Part shown: positions 34,413 through 44,137 of the stretch, piece by piece
Layout of the letters: each line of letters begins with the position of its first letter
Position numbering within the stretch: the stretch's first letter is position 1
Assembly: GCF_047126315.1 (NCBI RefSeq)
Contig: NZ_CP138953.1
Location: 4,030,001 to 4,094,000 of the forward strand
Direction of reading: 5' to 3'
DNA length: 64,000 nt
From: Shimia sp022448905
Lineage (GTDB): Bacteria > Pseudomonadota > Alphaproteobacteria > Rhodobacterales > Rhodobacteraceae
Position numbers and translations under genes: made by a program
The notes under the pieces: model-generated
Database searches by the model: none
What the model was told of the DNA's origin: nothing
Seen by the model: only the letters and a program-made list of their open reading frames with translations

Positions 34413-35426
34413 GTGATCAAACTTTCGCGCCGTAAGGCAATGGCCCTGATGGGCGGCACCGTGGCAGCCAGCGGCCTCGCCGCGCCAGCTCTGGCCATGA
34501 ACAAGAAAATCAAAGTGGGCGCGCTGCGCTTCACATCCCACTCCGGCAACTTCGTGGCCTTTGAGCGCGGCTATTTTGCCGAGGCCGGTCTGGACGTGGA
34601 GTTCGAATTCTTCCAGGCGGCCCAGCCTATGGCCGTGGCGATTGCCAGCGGAGACATCGACTACGCCGTAACCGCGATTTCCGGCGGCCTCATCAGCCTC
34701 GCAGACAAAGGCGCGATCAAGGTTATTGGCGGTGCGCTGCAAGAAGAAGCAGGCATTGACGGTCAGAAATACCTGATCTCCGACGCGTCTTATCAGGCTG
34801 GCATCCAGAGCCTGAAAGATCTGAATGGCAAGAAATACGCCATCACCCAGGCTGGTTCATCCTTCCACTACATGGGCGCCAAGATGGCCGCAGCCGAAGG
34901 CATCGAGCTGAGCTACACGCCGCTGCAAAAAGTCGGGGCGATCATTGGCGCAATGAAGTCCGGCCAGGTTGATGGCTGGTCCATTGTGCCCCATATCGCC
35001 AAGCCACTGGCCAAAGCCGGCGCATGGCACATCGTGGGCAATGTGGCGGACTATATTCCAGACTATCAGGTCACAACGGTTTTCACCTCCGCCAACAACG
35101 CCGCCAATGAGCGTGGCCAGACCGAGAGTTTCCTGGCCGGATTCTCCAAAGGTGTGGATGACTATGCGGCGGCGATGATTGACGGCACCGCCGATCAGGA
35201 CGAAATGGTCGATCTGATCCATAAGTATGTCTACACAGACCGCGAACGCGCCAAGGCCGCAGGCTCTATCATCAATGGCACCATGCGTATCAGCTCCGGT
35301 GCGGCATTGAACCTGGGCTCCGTTCAGGATCAGCTGAGCTGGTTCCAATCCGAAGGCCTGGTGGGCAAAGACATCACGCTCGACACCCTTGTGGACAGCT
35401 CCTACGTAAAAACCATCGGCGGCTAA
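34413..35426 (+). CDS. ABC transporter substrate-binding protein (NMT1/SsuA-like, Tat)
   Basis: A 337-residue periplasmic binding protein of the NMT1/THI5-SsuA-TauA type. The N-terminus SRRKAMALMGG followed by a hydrophobic stretch and ALAMN is a twin-arginine signal. Family motifs include FVAFERGYFAEAGLDVEF and VAIASGDIDYAVTAISGG. It starts with GTG behind GGGAGGA. Genes for the ATPase and permease follow at 58 bases and then overlapping. The substrate could be a sulfonate, pyrimidine precursor or other small organic; not decidable. Confidence 0.86.
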   Translation: MIKLSRRKAMALMGGTVAASGLAAPALAMNKKIKVGALRFTSHSGNFVAFERGYFAEAGLDVEFEFFQAAQPMAVAIASGDIDYAVTAISGGLISLADKGAIKVIGGALQEEAGIDGQKYLISDASYQAGIQSLKDLNGKKYAITQAGSSFHYMGAKMAAAEGIELSYTPLQKVGAIIGAMKSGQVDGWSIVPHIAKPLAKAGAWHIVGNVADYIPDYQVTTVFTSANNAANERGQTESFLAGFSKGVDDYAAAMIDGTADQDEMVDLIHKYVYTDRERAKAAGSIINGTMRISSGAALNLGSVQDQLSWFQSEGLVGKDITLDTLVDSSYVKTIGG

Positions 35427-35484
35427 AACCGCTCTCTGGAGGGGCGGTCCAAACTGCCCCGCCGCAGACTATTTGAGGCAGACA

Positions 35485-36252
35485 ATGGACATCAGGCTTG
35501 AGGGCATTGGCCATTCCTACGATGATTTTGAGGTGATGCGCGACATCACCCTCGACATCCCCAACCAACAGATCATCTGTATCGTTGGCCCGTCGGGATG
35601 CGGAAAATCGACGTTGTTGCGGTTCATTGGTGGATTAGAACGCCCGCAGCGCGGCCAGGTGCTGCAAGTTGGCGATGCGCCCAAAGACTGTCTCAACCCG
35701 CTGACCTATATTTTTCAGGATTTTGCTCTGCTGCCGTGGCGCACCGTCAAGGGCAACATCTCGCTTGTGCTGGAGGATCATGGCATTCGCAGCGCAGCGG
35801 CGCGGGAGATCATTGACGATGTGCTCGCCCGTACCAGGCTGACAGATTTTGCCAAAGCTCTGCCAAAACAACTGTCCGGCGGCATGAAACAACGTGTTGC
35901 CATTGCCCGCGCCTTGGCTGTGAAGCCTGCGGTGATGTTGATGGATGAGCCTTTGTCTGCGCTGGACAGCCAGACACGCGAGCTTTTGATGGATGATCTG
36001 GTGAACCTCTGGTCGCGCCAGCCGTTCACGGCGGTCTATGTCACTCACAACCTGGCCGAAGCCGTGCGTTTGGGACACAAAGTGGTTGTCCTGTCACGCC
36101 GCCCGGGACAAATCCGGGAGATCGTCGAGATCGACAAGCCACTGTCCGAGCGCGCCTTTGGCGATGCGGATTTGGACGCTTATCAAAAACGGCTGTGGAA
36201 CCTGATGCGTGACGAAGCCCGCGCGGCAGATGAGGAGCTTCTGCATGTCTGA
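35485..36252 (+). CDS. ABC transporter ATP-binding protein (nitrate/sulfonate/taurine type)
   Basis: A 255-residue ABC ATPase of the SsuB/TauB/NrtD group. Walker A is GPSGCGKST, the signature is LSGGMKQR, Walker B VMLMDEPLSALD and the switch His VTHNLAEAV. It energises the adjacent permease at the cytoplasmic face of the inner membrane. GAGG lies seven bases upstream of the ATG. Its stop overlaps the permease start region by 8 bases. Confidence 0.9.
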   Translation: MDIRLEGIGHSYDDFEVMRDITLDIPNQQIICIVGPSGCGKSTLLRFIGGLERPQRGQVLQVGDAPKDCLNPLTYIFQDFALLPWRTVKGNISLVLEDHGIRSAAAREIIDDVLARTRLTDFAKALPKQLSGGMKQRVAIARALAVKPAVMLMDEPLSALDSQTRELLMDDLVNLWSRQPFTAVYVTHNLAEAVRLGHKVVVLSRRPGQIREIVEIDKPLSERAFGDADLDAYQKRLWNLMRDEARAADEELLHV

Positions 36253-37042
36253 TACCTCCAAACGCACAGTTGCGTTCCGCGGCGGCGGATTTGCTCCCAA
36301 ACCCCAAGCCTGGATTGGCGTGATGGTATTTGTAGTCCTCATCCTGGTGGCGGAATGGGGCACCCGCGCAGGCTGGATCTCCGCACTGACACTGCCAAAA
36401 CCGTCCGACGTTCTGGAAACCTTCCGCCAACTCTACTCCAGTGGCTTGCTGTTTCAGCACCTTGGCCCATCTTTGGCCCGTCTCGCAGTGGGTGCCACCC
36501 TGGGGGTTAGCATTGGCATCTCGGTTGGCGTCTTGATCGGGCTGTTTTCCTACATCCGCTCCGGCCTTGTGCCAGTGATCGCGGCCATTTTTCCGATCCC
36601 GAAAATCGCGTTGCTGCCATTGTTTGTCATTTGGTTTGGCATTGGCGAAGGCTCCAAATACGCGCTCATCGCTTTTGGCACCTTCACCCCAACCGTCGTG
36701 GCCACCTATGGCGCAGTGGACAACGTGGACCGCACGCTGATCCGCATGGGACAGAGCTTTGGCCTGTCGTGGTGGTCGATTGTGCGCAAGATCATTTTGC
36801 CCGGCGCTTTGCCCGGTATTCTGTCAGGCCTGCGCATCAGCCTGTCGATTGCGATTATCCTGCTGGTCGCCGCCGAAATGCTCGGCGCGCAATATGGCAT
36901 CGGCGCCTATATCCTGGAAGCCGGCTCGCTATATGATCTGGAGCGTCTGTTTGCCGGGGTAGTGATCCTGTCGTTGCTCGGCGTTGTGGTCAGCGCGGTC
37001 ATCAGCTTCATCGAACGGCGCATGTTGGGATGGCGATCTTAA
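36245..37042 (+). CDS. ABC transporter permease (nitrate/sulfonate/taurine type)
   Basis: A 265-residue inner-membrane permease of the BPD type with about six spans. The EAA loop motif is in the segment beginning GQSFGLSWWSIVRKIILPGALPGI in outline, near residue 170. It starts inside the ATPase gene (8-base overlap) with GAGGAG upstream, giving strong translational coupling. It is the last gene of the GntR-controlled importer; the 276 bases after it hold no gene I recognise. Confidence 0.9.
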   Translation: MSDTSKRTVAFRGGGFAPKPQAWIGVMVFVVLILVAEWGTRAGWISALTLPKPSDVLETFRQLYSSGLLFQHLGPSLARLAVGATLGVSIGISVGVLIGLFSYIRSGLVPVIAAIFPIPKIALLPLFVIWFGIGEGSKYALIAFGTFTPTVVATYGAVDNVDRTLIRMGQSFGLSWWSIVRKIILPGALPGILSGLRISLSIAIILLVAAEMLGAQYGIGAYILEAGSLYDLERLFAGVVILSLLGVVVSAVISFIERRMLGWRS

Positions 37043-37318
37043 AGTCTTGTCATGCGTGAATTTGCCGGAAGGTCTGTGTGCCCTATCTTCCGGTTTCATA
37101 GCGCATGCATAGATTGCCCCCGCACGGCAGCTTTCGCAAAATCGGTTACCCTTGAGCCCTACCGTGAAGTGAGAGAATTTCCCGTATGTTTTTGCCCAGC
37201 CCCGCAGGTATTTTCCGCCGCTATTAGAAACACTTCGGCGTCCACAAACTCTAAAAAGCTCTTGCTCTTGCAGCACTCACACTGACATGGGCCACACTCC
37301 AAAACAGCTTCTGCGCTT

Positions 37319-39860
37319 TTATACCCCCATCCTCTCGACCTGAAGCGCTGCCAAGGTCTGGAGCAGACTATTCTTGTCGATGGGCTTAGAAAGAAAATGA
37401 TCCATTCCGGCAGACAGACACGCCTTGCGGTCGCTTTCAAACGCATTGGCCGTCAGGGCGACAATCGTCGGCTGCCCAATTCCCAAGGCGCGGATCTCCC
37501 GCGTCGCAGACACCCCATCCAGTTCCGGCATGGACATATCCATCAGCACAATGTCGGGCTGCACGTCCCGACACAAATCCACTGCCTTACGGCCGTCTTC
37601 CGCTTCGACAAGCTCCAGGGGTTGGTCGCTCAGGTATTTGCGGATCAACAGGCGATTCACCTTATTGTCCTCCGCCAACAGAACCACACAGGGTGAAAGT
37701 TGTGTTGTCGCGCGGGAATGCTCTTTGGTCACCAGAGACAGACTTGGCTCCTGCGCAGGCGCCAAGGGCAGCTGCACAGTGAAACAACAGCCATTACCCA
37801 ATTCAGACCGCAACGTGATATCGCCCCCCATACGCTCCGCCAAAGCCTTGGAAATGGTGAGCCCCAGTCCGGTCCCACCATAGGCACGCGTCGTGGCTGT
37901 GTCGGCTTGAGAAAAGCGATCAAAAACATGGCTGGCATGTTCCTCGGAAATGCCAATCCCGGTGTCCTCCACCGCAATACTGAGAAGGTACGGATCCCCA
38001 TCAGCAGCCGAGGCACGCACCGTCACAGCCCCTTCGGACGTGAACTTCACGGCATTTCCAACCAGGTTCACCAAAATTTGGCGCAGTCGCCCATCGTCCC
38101 CATGCGCCCAGCGCGGCAAGTCCTCGGCATAGGTCACCGTCAGCGAAATCCCCTTTTCTTTCGCTTTGGGACGCAGCAAGTCCACCGACGCCTCAACGCA
38201 ACTGCGCGGATCAAAATCAGCGCCTGCGATCTCGACCGCGCCCGTCTCAAGCCGTGACAGATCCAGAATGTCATTGATGATTTTTAACAAGGCATTGGAC
38301 GAGCTGCGGACAACGTCTACATAGGCTTGCTCTTCTGCCCCCAATTCGCTTTCCGCCAGGAGGTCTGCCATTCCCATGATCCCGTTCATCGGGGTCCGGA
38401 TTTCATGACTCATGTTGGCAAGAAACTCAGACTTCGCACGATCCGCCTGCTCCGCTGCGCGCTTCGCGTCAGCCAACTCACGCGCATGCGCCTTAGTATG
38501 GGTAATGTCACGCTCAACACCGACAATAAACTCAACTGCGCCTGTATCATCCAGAACCGGCACCACATTGACCTCCACCCAAAACGGCGCGCCAGATTTG
38601 GTGTAGCTCAGGACTTCCGTGTAATATTCTTCGCCACGCTTGATATGATCCCGGATCTTCGCGACGGTGCCAAAGTCTGTGTCCGGCCCGTTCAAAAGCT
38701 CACCAGGTGTCGCTCCAATCGCCTCATCCGCGCGGTAGCCTGTCATCCGTGAGAAACCGTCATTCACCCAAAGAATTTCGCTCTTGGCATTGCTCAGAAT
38801 GATGCTGTCAGAGGCGTGTTTGGCGACCAATGACAACCGGTAAAGCTCCTCCTGATTGCTTTGGAGGTCCTCATGCGCCTGCTCCAGAGCACGCTTTCCG
38901 TGCTCCAATTCGCGCTGCTTGTCTTCCACAAGCCGCTCCCGCCTTTTGAGCGCAACCCGGCCACGCGCGTTCTGGTGAAGCGAGTAGACCGCTATGGCAA
39001 AGATCACGCAGAAACACACGATCAAGAAGGGAGTCGACGCCACCAGGATTTCCATCGACTGGCTCATGGGTTGCCAAACAAGATACCCCGCGACCGTGTC
39101 TTCGTCACTGTATAACGGAACGCTGTTCTGATCGGTTGGTTCTGTGCGGATGAACTCCAAATCGGAGACGGGCAAATCCCGCAGCACGTGGCTCAAGTAG
39201 TCCGCGTCTATGCAATACACCGCGACAAGAATATGCGGCGCCTGTGCTGTCAGCGCGATTCCTCCGGGGTCTGGCACAATCGCAAAGGATGCCGCCAAGG
39301 CGACTTCCTCCCCAAACGTCACCACCTCAATATTGGACAGCGCGGGGAAATGGCCGGAGAAGCTCCCGGTTTCTGGCAGGCTCTGGGCGGCCACAAAAAA
39401 AATTGTCTCGGATGTCGGCGAAGGTCCGCTTTTTGCTCATCAACCTTTGGACATCGGCAGCGCTCCAGCTTTCCTCCTGTGGAATGTTCTCAAAAACAAT
39501 CTCTCCGTTGGGCGCCATCAGGAACGTGCCATTATAGTTGGAATCCCGCGCCAACTCCTCGCCAAACCGGGTCTCAACCCAGGCCTGTGAAAACGACTGG
39601 TCAATATTCTGATATGCCGCATTGGACGCTGCATAGCGTTCAATTTCGGAAAGGCGCTGCTGCTTGTGGGCGTTGAACGTGTTTTGCACGGTGACCGCTT
39701 CCCGCTTCAGCGCTTCAGTTTCCGCCTCCCAAAGCCGACCAAACACAGAGCCAAACGCGGTGACAAGCACCAGAAAGCACGCTAGAACCACCAACCCAAT
39801 CGAAGAGCGAAAGGGCGTGGTTATCGTAGCCAAAATTCCCAATTTCTGCCCTCTAGACAC
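37319..39860 (-). pseudogene. CHASE4-PAS hybrid histidine kinase, frameshifted
   Basis: Two overlapping frames make one kinase. The upstream frame (39860 to 39327) has an N-terminal membrane span and the first part of a CHASE4-like periplasmic sensor, ending in unrelated sequence after FADIRDNFF. The downstream frame (39394 to 37319) continues it with VAAQSLPETG, a second span (about 39010-38960), coiled coil, PAS/PAC (LSLVAKHASDSIILSNAK), a HisKA box NMSHEIRTPMNG, HATPase (GTGLGLTISKALAERMGG) and a receiver with Asp in VLMDMSMPELDG. The break is at a T8 run (39402-39395); seven T would restore one protein of about 847 residues. It could be mutation, sequencing error, or slippage. Confidence 0.85.
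39395..39402 (-). other. T8 homopolymer at the kinase frameshift
   Basis: On the coding strand GACAA is followed by eight T and GTGGCC. With eight T the upstream frame runs off; with seven it joins the downstream frame exactly (NFF-VAAQ). Such runs are classical slippage sites for polymerases, ribosomes and sequencers. Confidence 0.85.
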
Positions 39861-40321
39861 ATTGCTTTTTCAAGTCGTGCGGACTTCTCTCCTACAATTC
39901 AATTGTTCCTGACTGGTTAATTGCGCACCACTTTAACGGGGCCATCTCCGATCAAGTCACACGCCTAAAGATAAAGACCACACCTACAAGACCCATCTCC
40001 GGATCCTGCCCACCGACATTGTTCCTTCATAGCGCAATGGAACAGACACGGGTGTCCTGTTTTGGGATATTTGCACATGACTGTGCACTGGCGCTTCACA
40101 ACGGTTTCCCTATCGACATCAGCCGTCGACGGTTCACCGCGCGTTGGCACGGTCATGTACGGGGATTCCAACTGAACACCAGTAAGGCGGGAAAGCGTCA
40201 AACAGCTTCGGGGTTCGCCACTTTTTCGCAAACTCTGGCGTTGCGAAGTGCCGTCCCTGAGTTGCCCAAAATTCGGGGTGACGGCGCACCGCAACCATCG
40301 TGATCGCGATGCGCCGATAGC
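39861..40321. other. intergenic stretch without a recognisable gene
   Basis: A 461-base gap between the kinase start and the end of the molybdenum hydroxylase gene. Overlapping open frames of about 95 and 110 codons exist on opposite strands (40019-40303 plus, 39965-40294 minus) but neither has a recognisable domain or convincing ribosome binding site. GC is lower than in flanking genes. It may be degraded sequence. Confidence 0.4.
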
Positions 40322-42499
40322 CTAGACGAAAGACACGCCGTTTTCGCTCATTGGCAGCTCGGCCACCTGAACATCCAGCTGTGCAATGGCATTTGCCAAC
40401 GCGGGCGCCGATGGCGGTGTCCCTGGCTCACCAATGCCTGTGGGCGCTTCGGCAGAGGCCACAATATGCGTCTCAATCGCCTTGATGTCGGAAATCCGCA
40501 GCGGTTCGTAATCCGGGAAATTGGATTGCTCCACCGCCCCGCCGTCCAGCGTGATCTGGTCCCGCATCGCGTGCCCAATGCCGTAGCCAATGGCGCCTTC
40601 GGTCTGCGCCCGGATCACATCCGGGTTCACCGCAATGCCGCAATCAACCGCTGCCGTGACCTTCTCAATCTGGATGCCATCCGCAGGCGTGCCTGACACT
40701 TCGACCACCTCCGCCACAAAAGACCCAAAGGACTTGTGCACCGCGATGCCCTGCACGTTGCCTGCCGCCGGATTGCCCCAGTTGCCTTTCTCGGCGGCGA
40801 GCTTCAAAACGCCCGCCTTGCGCTGCGCGTCTTTGTCACCACCTTCCAGATAAGCCAACCGGAATTCCACCGGATCGCGCCCTGCCGCCTTGGCGGCCAT
40901 ATCCATCATGACTTCCATCACATAGGCGGTGTGCGTGTGCCCCACTGAGCGCCACCACAAAACAGACGTGGCCTTCTCGGTGTCGGTCAAACCAACCGCC
41001 ATGTTCGGAATGACATAAGGGCTGTCAGCCAGACCTTCGACCGTGGAATGGTCCACGCCATCCTTGACCGAAAACGCCTCAAACGCCGTGCCTTTCATGA
41101 TCGACTGACCTGCCACCTGATGTTCCCAGGCGGCAATCTTACCGTCAGCATCTAGACCTACGCGCACCTTGTGCCCCGTCGCTGGCCGATAGTATCCGCC
41201 TCGAATGTCGTCTTCACGATCCCAAACCAGTTTCACCGGACGAGACCGGTCGGTCATCACAAAGGCCAAGCCCGCTTCCACCTGATAATCCGCATCCGGC
41301 GTTGCCCGACGCCCAAAAGACCCACCTGTCAGCATGGTTTTGATGTGGATCTTTTCCGCTGGCAGACCAAAGATTTGCTGATACGCCATATGTGGCCCGG
41401 TCGGCATCTGCGCCCCGTCATGCAGGACAATGTCGCCCTCTGCTGTCTGCTCGATCGTACAGTTCATCGGCTCCATTGGCGCATGGGCCAGCAGCGGGAA
41501 ATAGAAAGCTTTCTCCACCACCTGAGCCGCCCCATCCACTGCCGAGCTGATGGCAGGTGTATCCGCCTTGTTCACATTGTAGACCGGCGCGGCCTCCAAG
41601 GCGGCCATGATTTCATCGCGGATTTCCTGCGAAGAGCGCGTCTCGGCTGCAGACATATCCCAGTCCACCTCGATCGCCGCGCGCGCTTGCATCGCCGCCC
41701 AAGTGTTTTCCGCGTAGACCGCCACACCATGTTTGGTCGGCAGCGGCATCGCCATGATGAAGCCTTTTACATCCTTGGCCGCGCTGTCATCAAACCCGGC
41801 AACCACGCCGCCCCGTTGAGGTGTGCGCTTGATCATCACCACCATCTGATTGGGCAGGTGCACGTCCATGCCAAACTTGGCCTGGCCATTGACTTTGATC
41901 GGGCTGTCCAAACGCCGCGTCGCTTCGTTTCCGATGATCTTCCACTCGGTTTGGTCCCGCAAACGCGGTGTTTCAGATGGCGCAATCTCTGCCGCCGCGG
42001 CCACAAACTCACCTAGTGGGGCAGATTGACCACCTCCGGTGACCATGCCCTCTTGGATGTCCAAACCCGCGGCATCCACGCCCCAAGCTTGCGCCGCCGC
42101 CTTGATCAGCATCTCACGCGCATTTGCGCCTGCGGTGCGGTACTGCATCCAGGAGTTGGCCATGGCGGTCGAGCCACCAGTGCCCTGAAACGGTCCAAAG
42201 AACAGGTTGTTATAGACCTGAGGATCAGAGGGGGCGAACTCATAGCCAATCTGCGCCATGGTCACACCAAGCTCTTCGGCTATCAACGTCGACAGACCAG
42301 TGGCAGGCCCCTGCCCCTTCTCGAAATGTTTGATTATGGCAATCACATTGCCATCGCTGTCGATCTTCACAAACGGGTTGAGCATCGCATCCGAAGATCC
42401 AGCAGCGGCCGCGCCATCCGGCGTGGCCCCGACATACAACACAGCGGCGGCGGCAGCGGCAGATTTCAGAAATCCGCGACGGGAAATATTGGCAGTCAT
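40322..42499 (-). CDS. molybdenum hydroxylase large subunit (isoquinoline 1-oxidoreductase type)
   Basis: A 725-residue molybdopterin-binding subunit of the xanthine oxidase family, IorB-like. It has a twin-arginine leader (NISRRGFLKSAAAAAAV), so the complex is probably exported folded to the periplasm. Family motifs include GSFGRRATPDADY near residue 370 and the C-terminal GIGEPGTPP, containing the active-site glutamate. It would hydroxylate an N-heterocycle or oxidise an aldehyde, passing electrons to the 2Fe-2S partner and then a cytochrome. The gene starts 5 bases after the iron-sulfur subunit stop. No FAD subunit or XdhC-type maturation gene is adjacent. Confidence 0.88.
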   Translation of the reverse strand: MTANISRRGFLKSAAAAAAVLYVGATPDGAAAAGSSDAMLNPFVKIDSDGNVIAIIKHFEKGQGPATGLSTLIAEELGVTMAQIGYEFAPSDPQVYNNLFFGPFQGTGGSTAMANSWMQYRTAGANAREMLIKAAAQAWGVDAAGLDIQEGMVTGGGQSAPLGEFVAAAAEIAPSETPRLRDQTEWKIIGNEATRRLDSPIKVNGQAKFGMDVHLPNQMVVMIKRTPQRGGVVAGFDDSAAKDVKGFIMAMPLPTKHGVAVYAENTWAAMQARAAIEVDWDMSAAETRSSQEIRDEIMAALEAAPVYNVNKADTPAISSAVDGAAQVVEKAFYFPLLAHAPMEPMNCTIEQTAEGDIVLHDGAQMPTGPHMAYQQIFGLPAEKIHIKTMLTGGSFGRRATPDADYQVEAGLAFVMTDRSRPVKLVWDREDDIRGGYYRPATGHKVRVGLDADGKIAAWEHQVAGQSIMKGTAFEAFSVKDGVDHSTVEGLADSPYVIPNMAVGLTDTEKATSVLWWRSVGHTHTAYVMEVMMDMAAKAAGRDPVEFRLAYLEGGDKDAQRKAGVLKLAAEKGNWGNPAAGNVQGIAVHKSFGSFVAEVVEVSGTPADGIQIEKVTAAVDCGIAVNPDVIRAQTEGAIGYGIGHAMRDQITLDGGAVEQSNFPDYEPLRISDIKAIETHIVASAEAPTGIGEPGTPPSAPALANAIAQLDVQVAELPMSENGVSFV

Positions 42500-42504
42500 A
42501 TCTC

Positions 42505-42969
42505 TCAAGCCTCCAGAATTTCAGACGCGCGCAGAACGCCCGCGCGGATACGTTGATAGGTGGCACAGCGGCAGGCATTACCGTACATATATTCGTCCAC
42601 CTCTTCAGCGGTCGGGGTCGCATTTTCACGCAACAGACCAACCGCACTCATGATCTGCCCGGACTGGCAATAACCGCACTGCACCACATCCAGCTCGCGC
42701 CAGGCCTGCTGCACTGCCGCGCCCACCTTGTCCTCTTCCATCTTCTCGATGGTGGTGATCTCCGCCCCTTCGACGTCTTCAATATACGTCTGACAAGAGC
42801 GCACCGGCTCGCCGTCCATATGCACCGTGCAGGCGCCGCAGGACGCAACCCCGCACCCAAATTTTGTGCCGGTGAGCTTCAACTCATCCCGGATCACCCA
42901 CAACAGCGGTGTGCCCGGTTCGGCCTCAACCGTATGGGTCTCCCCGTTCAACTTTAGTGAAATTGCCAT
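42505..42969 (-). CDS. 2Fe-2S subunit of the molybdenum hydroxylase (IorA type)
   Basis: A 154-residue ferredoxin-like subunit with two [2Fe-2S] clusters. The plant-type site is CGVASCGACTVHMDG followed by a fourth Cys in VRSC; the second site is CGYCQSGQ and CRCATY. It carries no signal, consistent with co-export with its Tat-bearing large-subunit partner. GGGAG precedes the ATG. It forms a two-gene operon with the downstream molybdopterin subunit. Confidence 0.9.
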   Translation of the reverse strand: MAISLKLNGETHTVEAEPGTPLLWVIRDELKLTGTKFGCGVASCGACTVHMDGEPVRSCQTYIEDVEGAEITTIEKMEEDKVGAAVQQAWRELDVVQCGYCQSGQIMSAVGLLRENATPTAEEVDEYMYGNACRCATYQRIRAGVLRASEILEA

Positions 42970-43156
42970 GGCTATAGGTCTCCCTGTTCGCTACAAAAGC
43001 TGTTTTTGTCTCCCCTACTAAGCGGCATTGCTTCTAGGGTGAGGTCGGCCCGATCCAAAAATTGATGGTCTCGAGCCAAAGTTTTAGTTGCGATCCAATG
43101 GTATCAATTACGTTGGAAGGCCACTTTTGGACCAGCGGCCAGCCCACCCATTGGGC

Positions 43157-43978
43157 TCAAAGTCCAAGCTGCGCTTTCAACCCGCCAATGAAGGTCGCAT
43201 CGTCAAGCGCTTTACGGTTGTTGAGCAACTCAACCGCATCTGCACCAGCCCGGTATCGCAACGTATCGGTCCCATCCGTCACGGCATCCCAAATCACCTC
43301 AGCCACCACATTAGGTTGCGAGGCATTGGCCGTCATTTCTTCACTACCCCACGTGCTGAACAACGCCTGCACAACCGGTTGATATTCGGCCATGCTCTCA
43401 TCATTCACAAAGTCAAACGACCGGCCGCCAAAATCAGTAGCAATCATTCCTGGCTCGACAATTTTGACTTTGATGCCTGCCGCCTCGAGTTCAAAATGCA
43501 GAGCTTCGGAAATCCCTTCCACCGCAAATTTTGTGCCGTGATACAGTGCGCCAAGTGGAAATGTTATTTGCCCCCCAATTGAAGACACATTGACAATGGT
43601 GCCCGCCCCATTGCTCCGCATATGTGGCAACACCCCCTTGGTGGTCTCAATCAAACCAATCACATTGGTATCAAATTGACGCCGAACGCGCTCCATTGGA
43701 AACGCCTCCAAGGGCCCATAGGCGCCATAACCGGCATTGTTCAACAGCACATCCATTCTGCCAAATCGCGTCACGCCAGCAGCCACTGCCGCTTCGATGG
43801 ATGTTGCGTCGGTCACATCCAGCCGCGTCACCAAAGTGTTATCAAGCGACGTCAACTCTTCTTCTTTTTCTGGTGCGCGCATGGTCGCAACCACATTCCA
43901 CCCACGCGCCGCAAAAAGCTTCGCAGTTTCTTTGCCGATCCCGGAAGACGCTCCGGTAATGAGAATTGTCTGAGGCAT
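43157..43978 (-). CDS. short-chain dehydrogenase/reductase
   Basis: A 273-residue classical SDR. The nucleotide motif is TGASSGIGKETA (residues 8-19), NNAGYGAYG follows near 82, and the catalytic YxxxK is YHGTKFAVEG near residue 150, with the Ser in NVSSIGG. The C-terminal part resembles NADP-dependent oxidoreductases of the YbbO/retinol-dehydrogenase-like group. AAGGAG precedes the ATG. It is divergent from an AraC-type regulator gene 159 bases away, a common regulator/target arrangement. Confidence 0.88.
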   Translation of the reverse strand: MPQTILITGASSGIGKETAKLFAARGWNVVATMRAPEKEEELTSLDNTLVTRLDVTDATSIEAAVAAGVTRFGRMDVLLNNAGYGAYGPLEAFPMERVRRQFDTNVIGLIETTKGVLPHMRSNGAGTIVNVSSIGGQITFPLGALYHGTKFAVEGISEALHFELEAAGIKVKIVEPGMIATDFGGRSFDFVNDESMAEYQPVVQALFSTWGSEEMTANASQPNVVAEVIWDAVTDGTDTLRYRAGADAVELLNNRKALDDATFIGGLKAQLGL

Positions 43979-44137
43979 GTTAGGACTCCTTGTTTGTCCT
44001 ACCTCAACCTAACCCGCCGGTGCCCAACCGCCGTGCCTGATCCTCCAAATGATCTGCCCAATTCTCCAGACTGACATCTTTGTGAATGCCAGCCCGACAC
44101 CAAACCACTATATTCTCAAGGCAAGGGAGGCCGCTGC

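Noticed and set aside
40019..40303. Overlapping 95- and 110-codon frames on opposite strands
   Set aside because: No ribosome binding site, domain or convincing composition; could be remnants, but unsupported.
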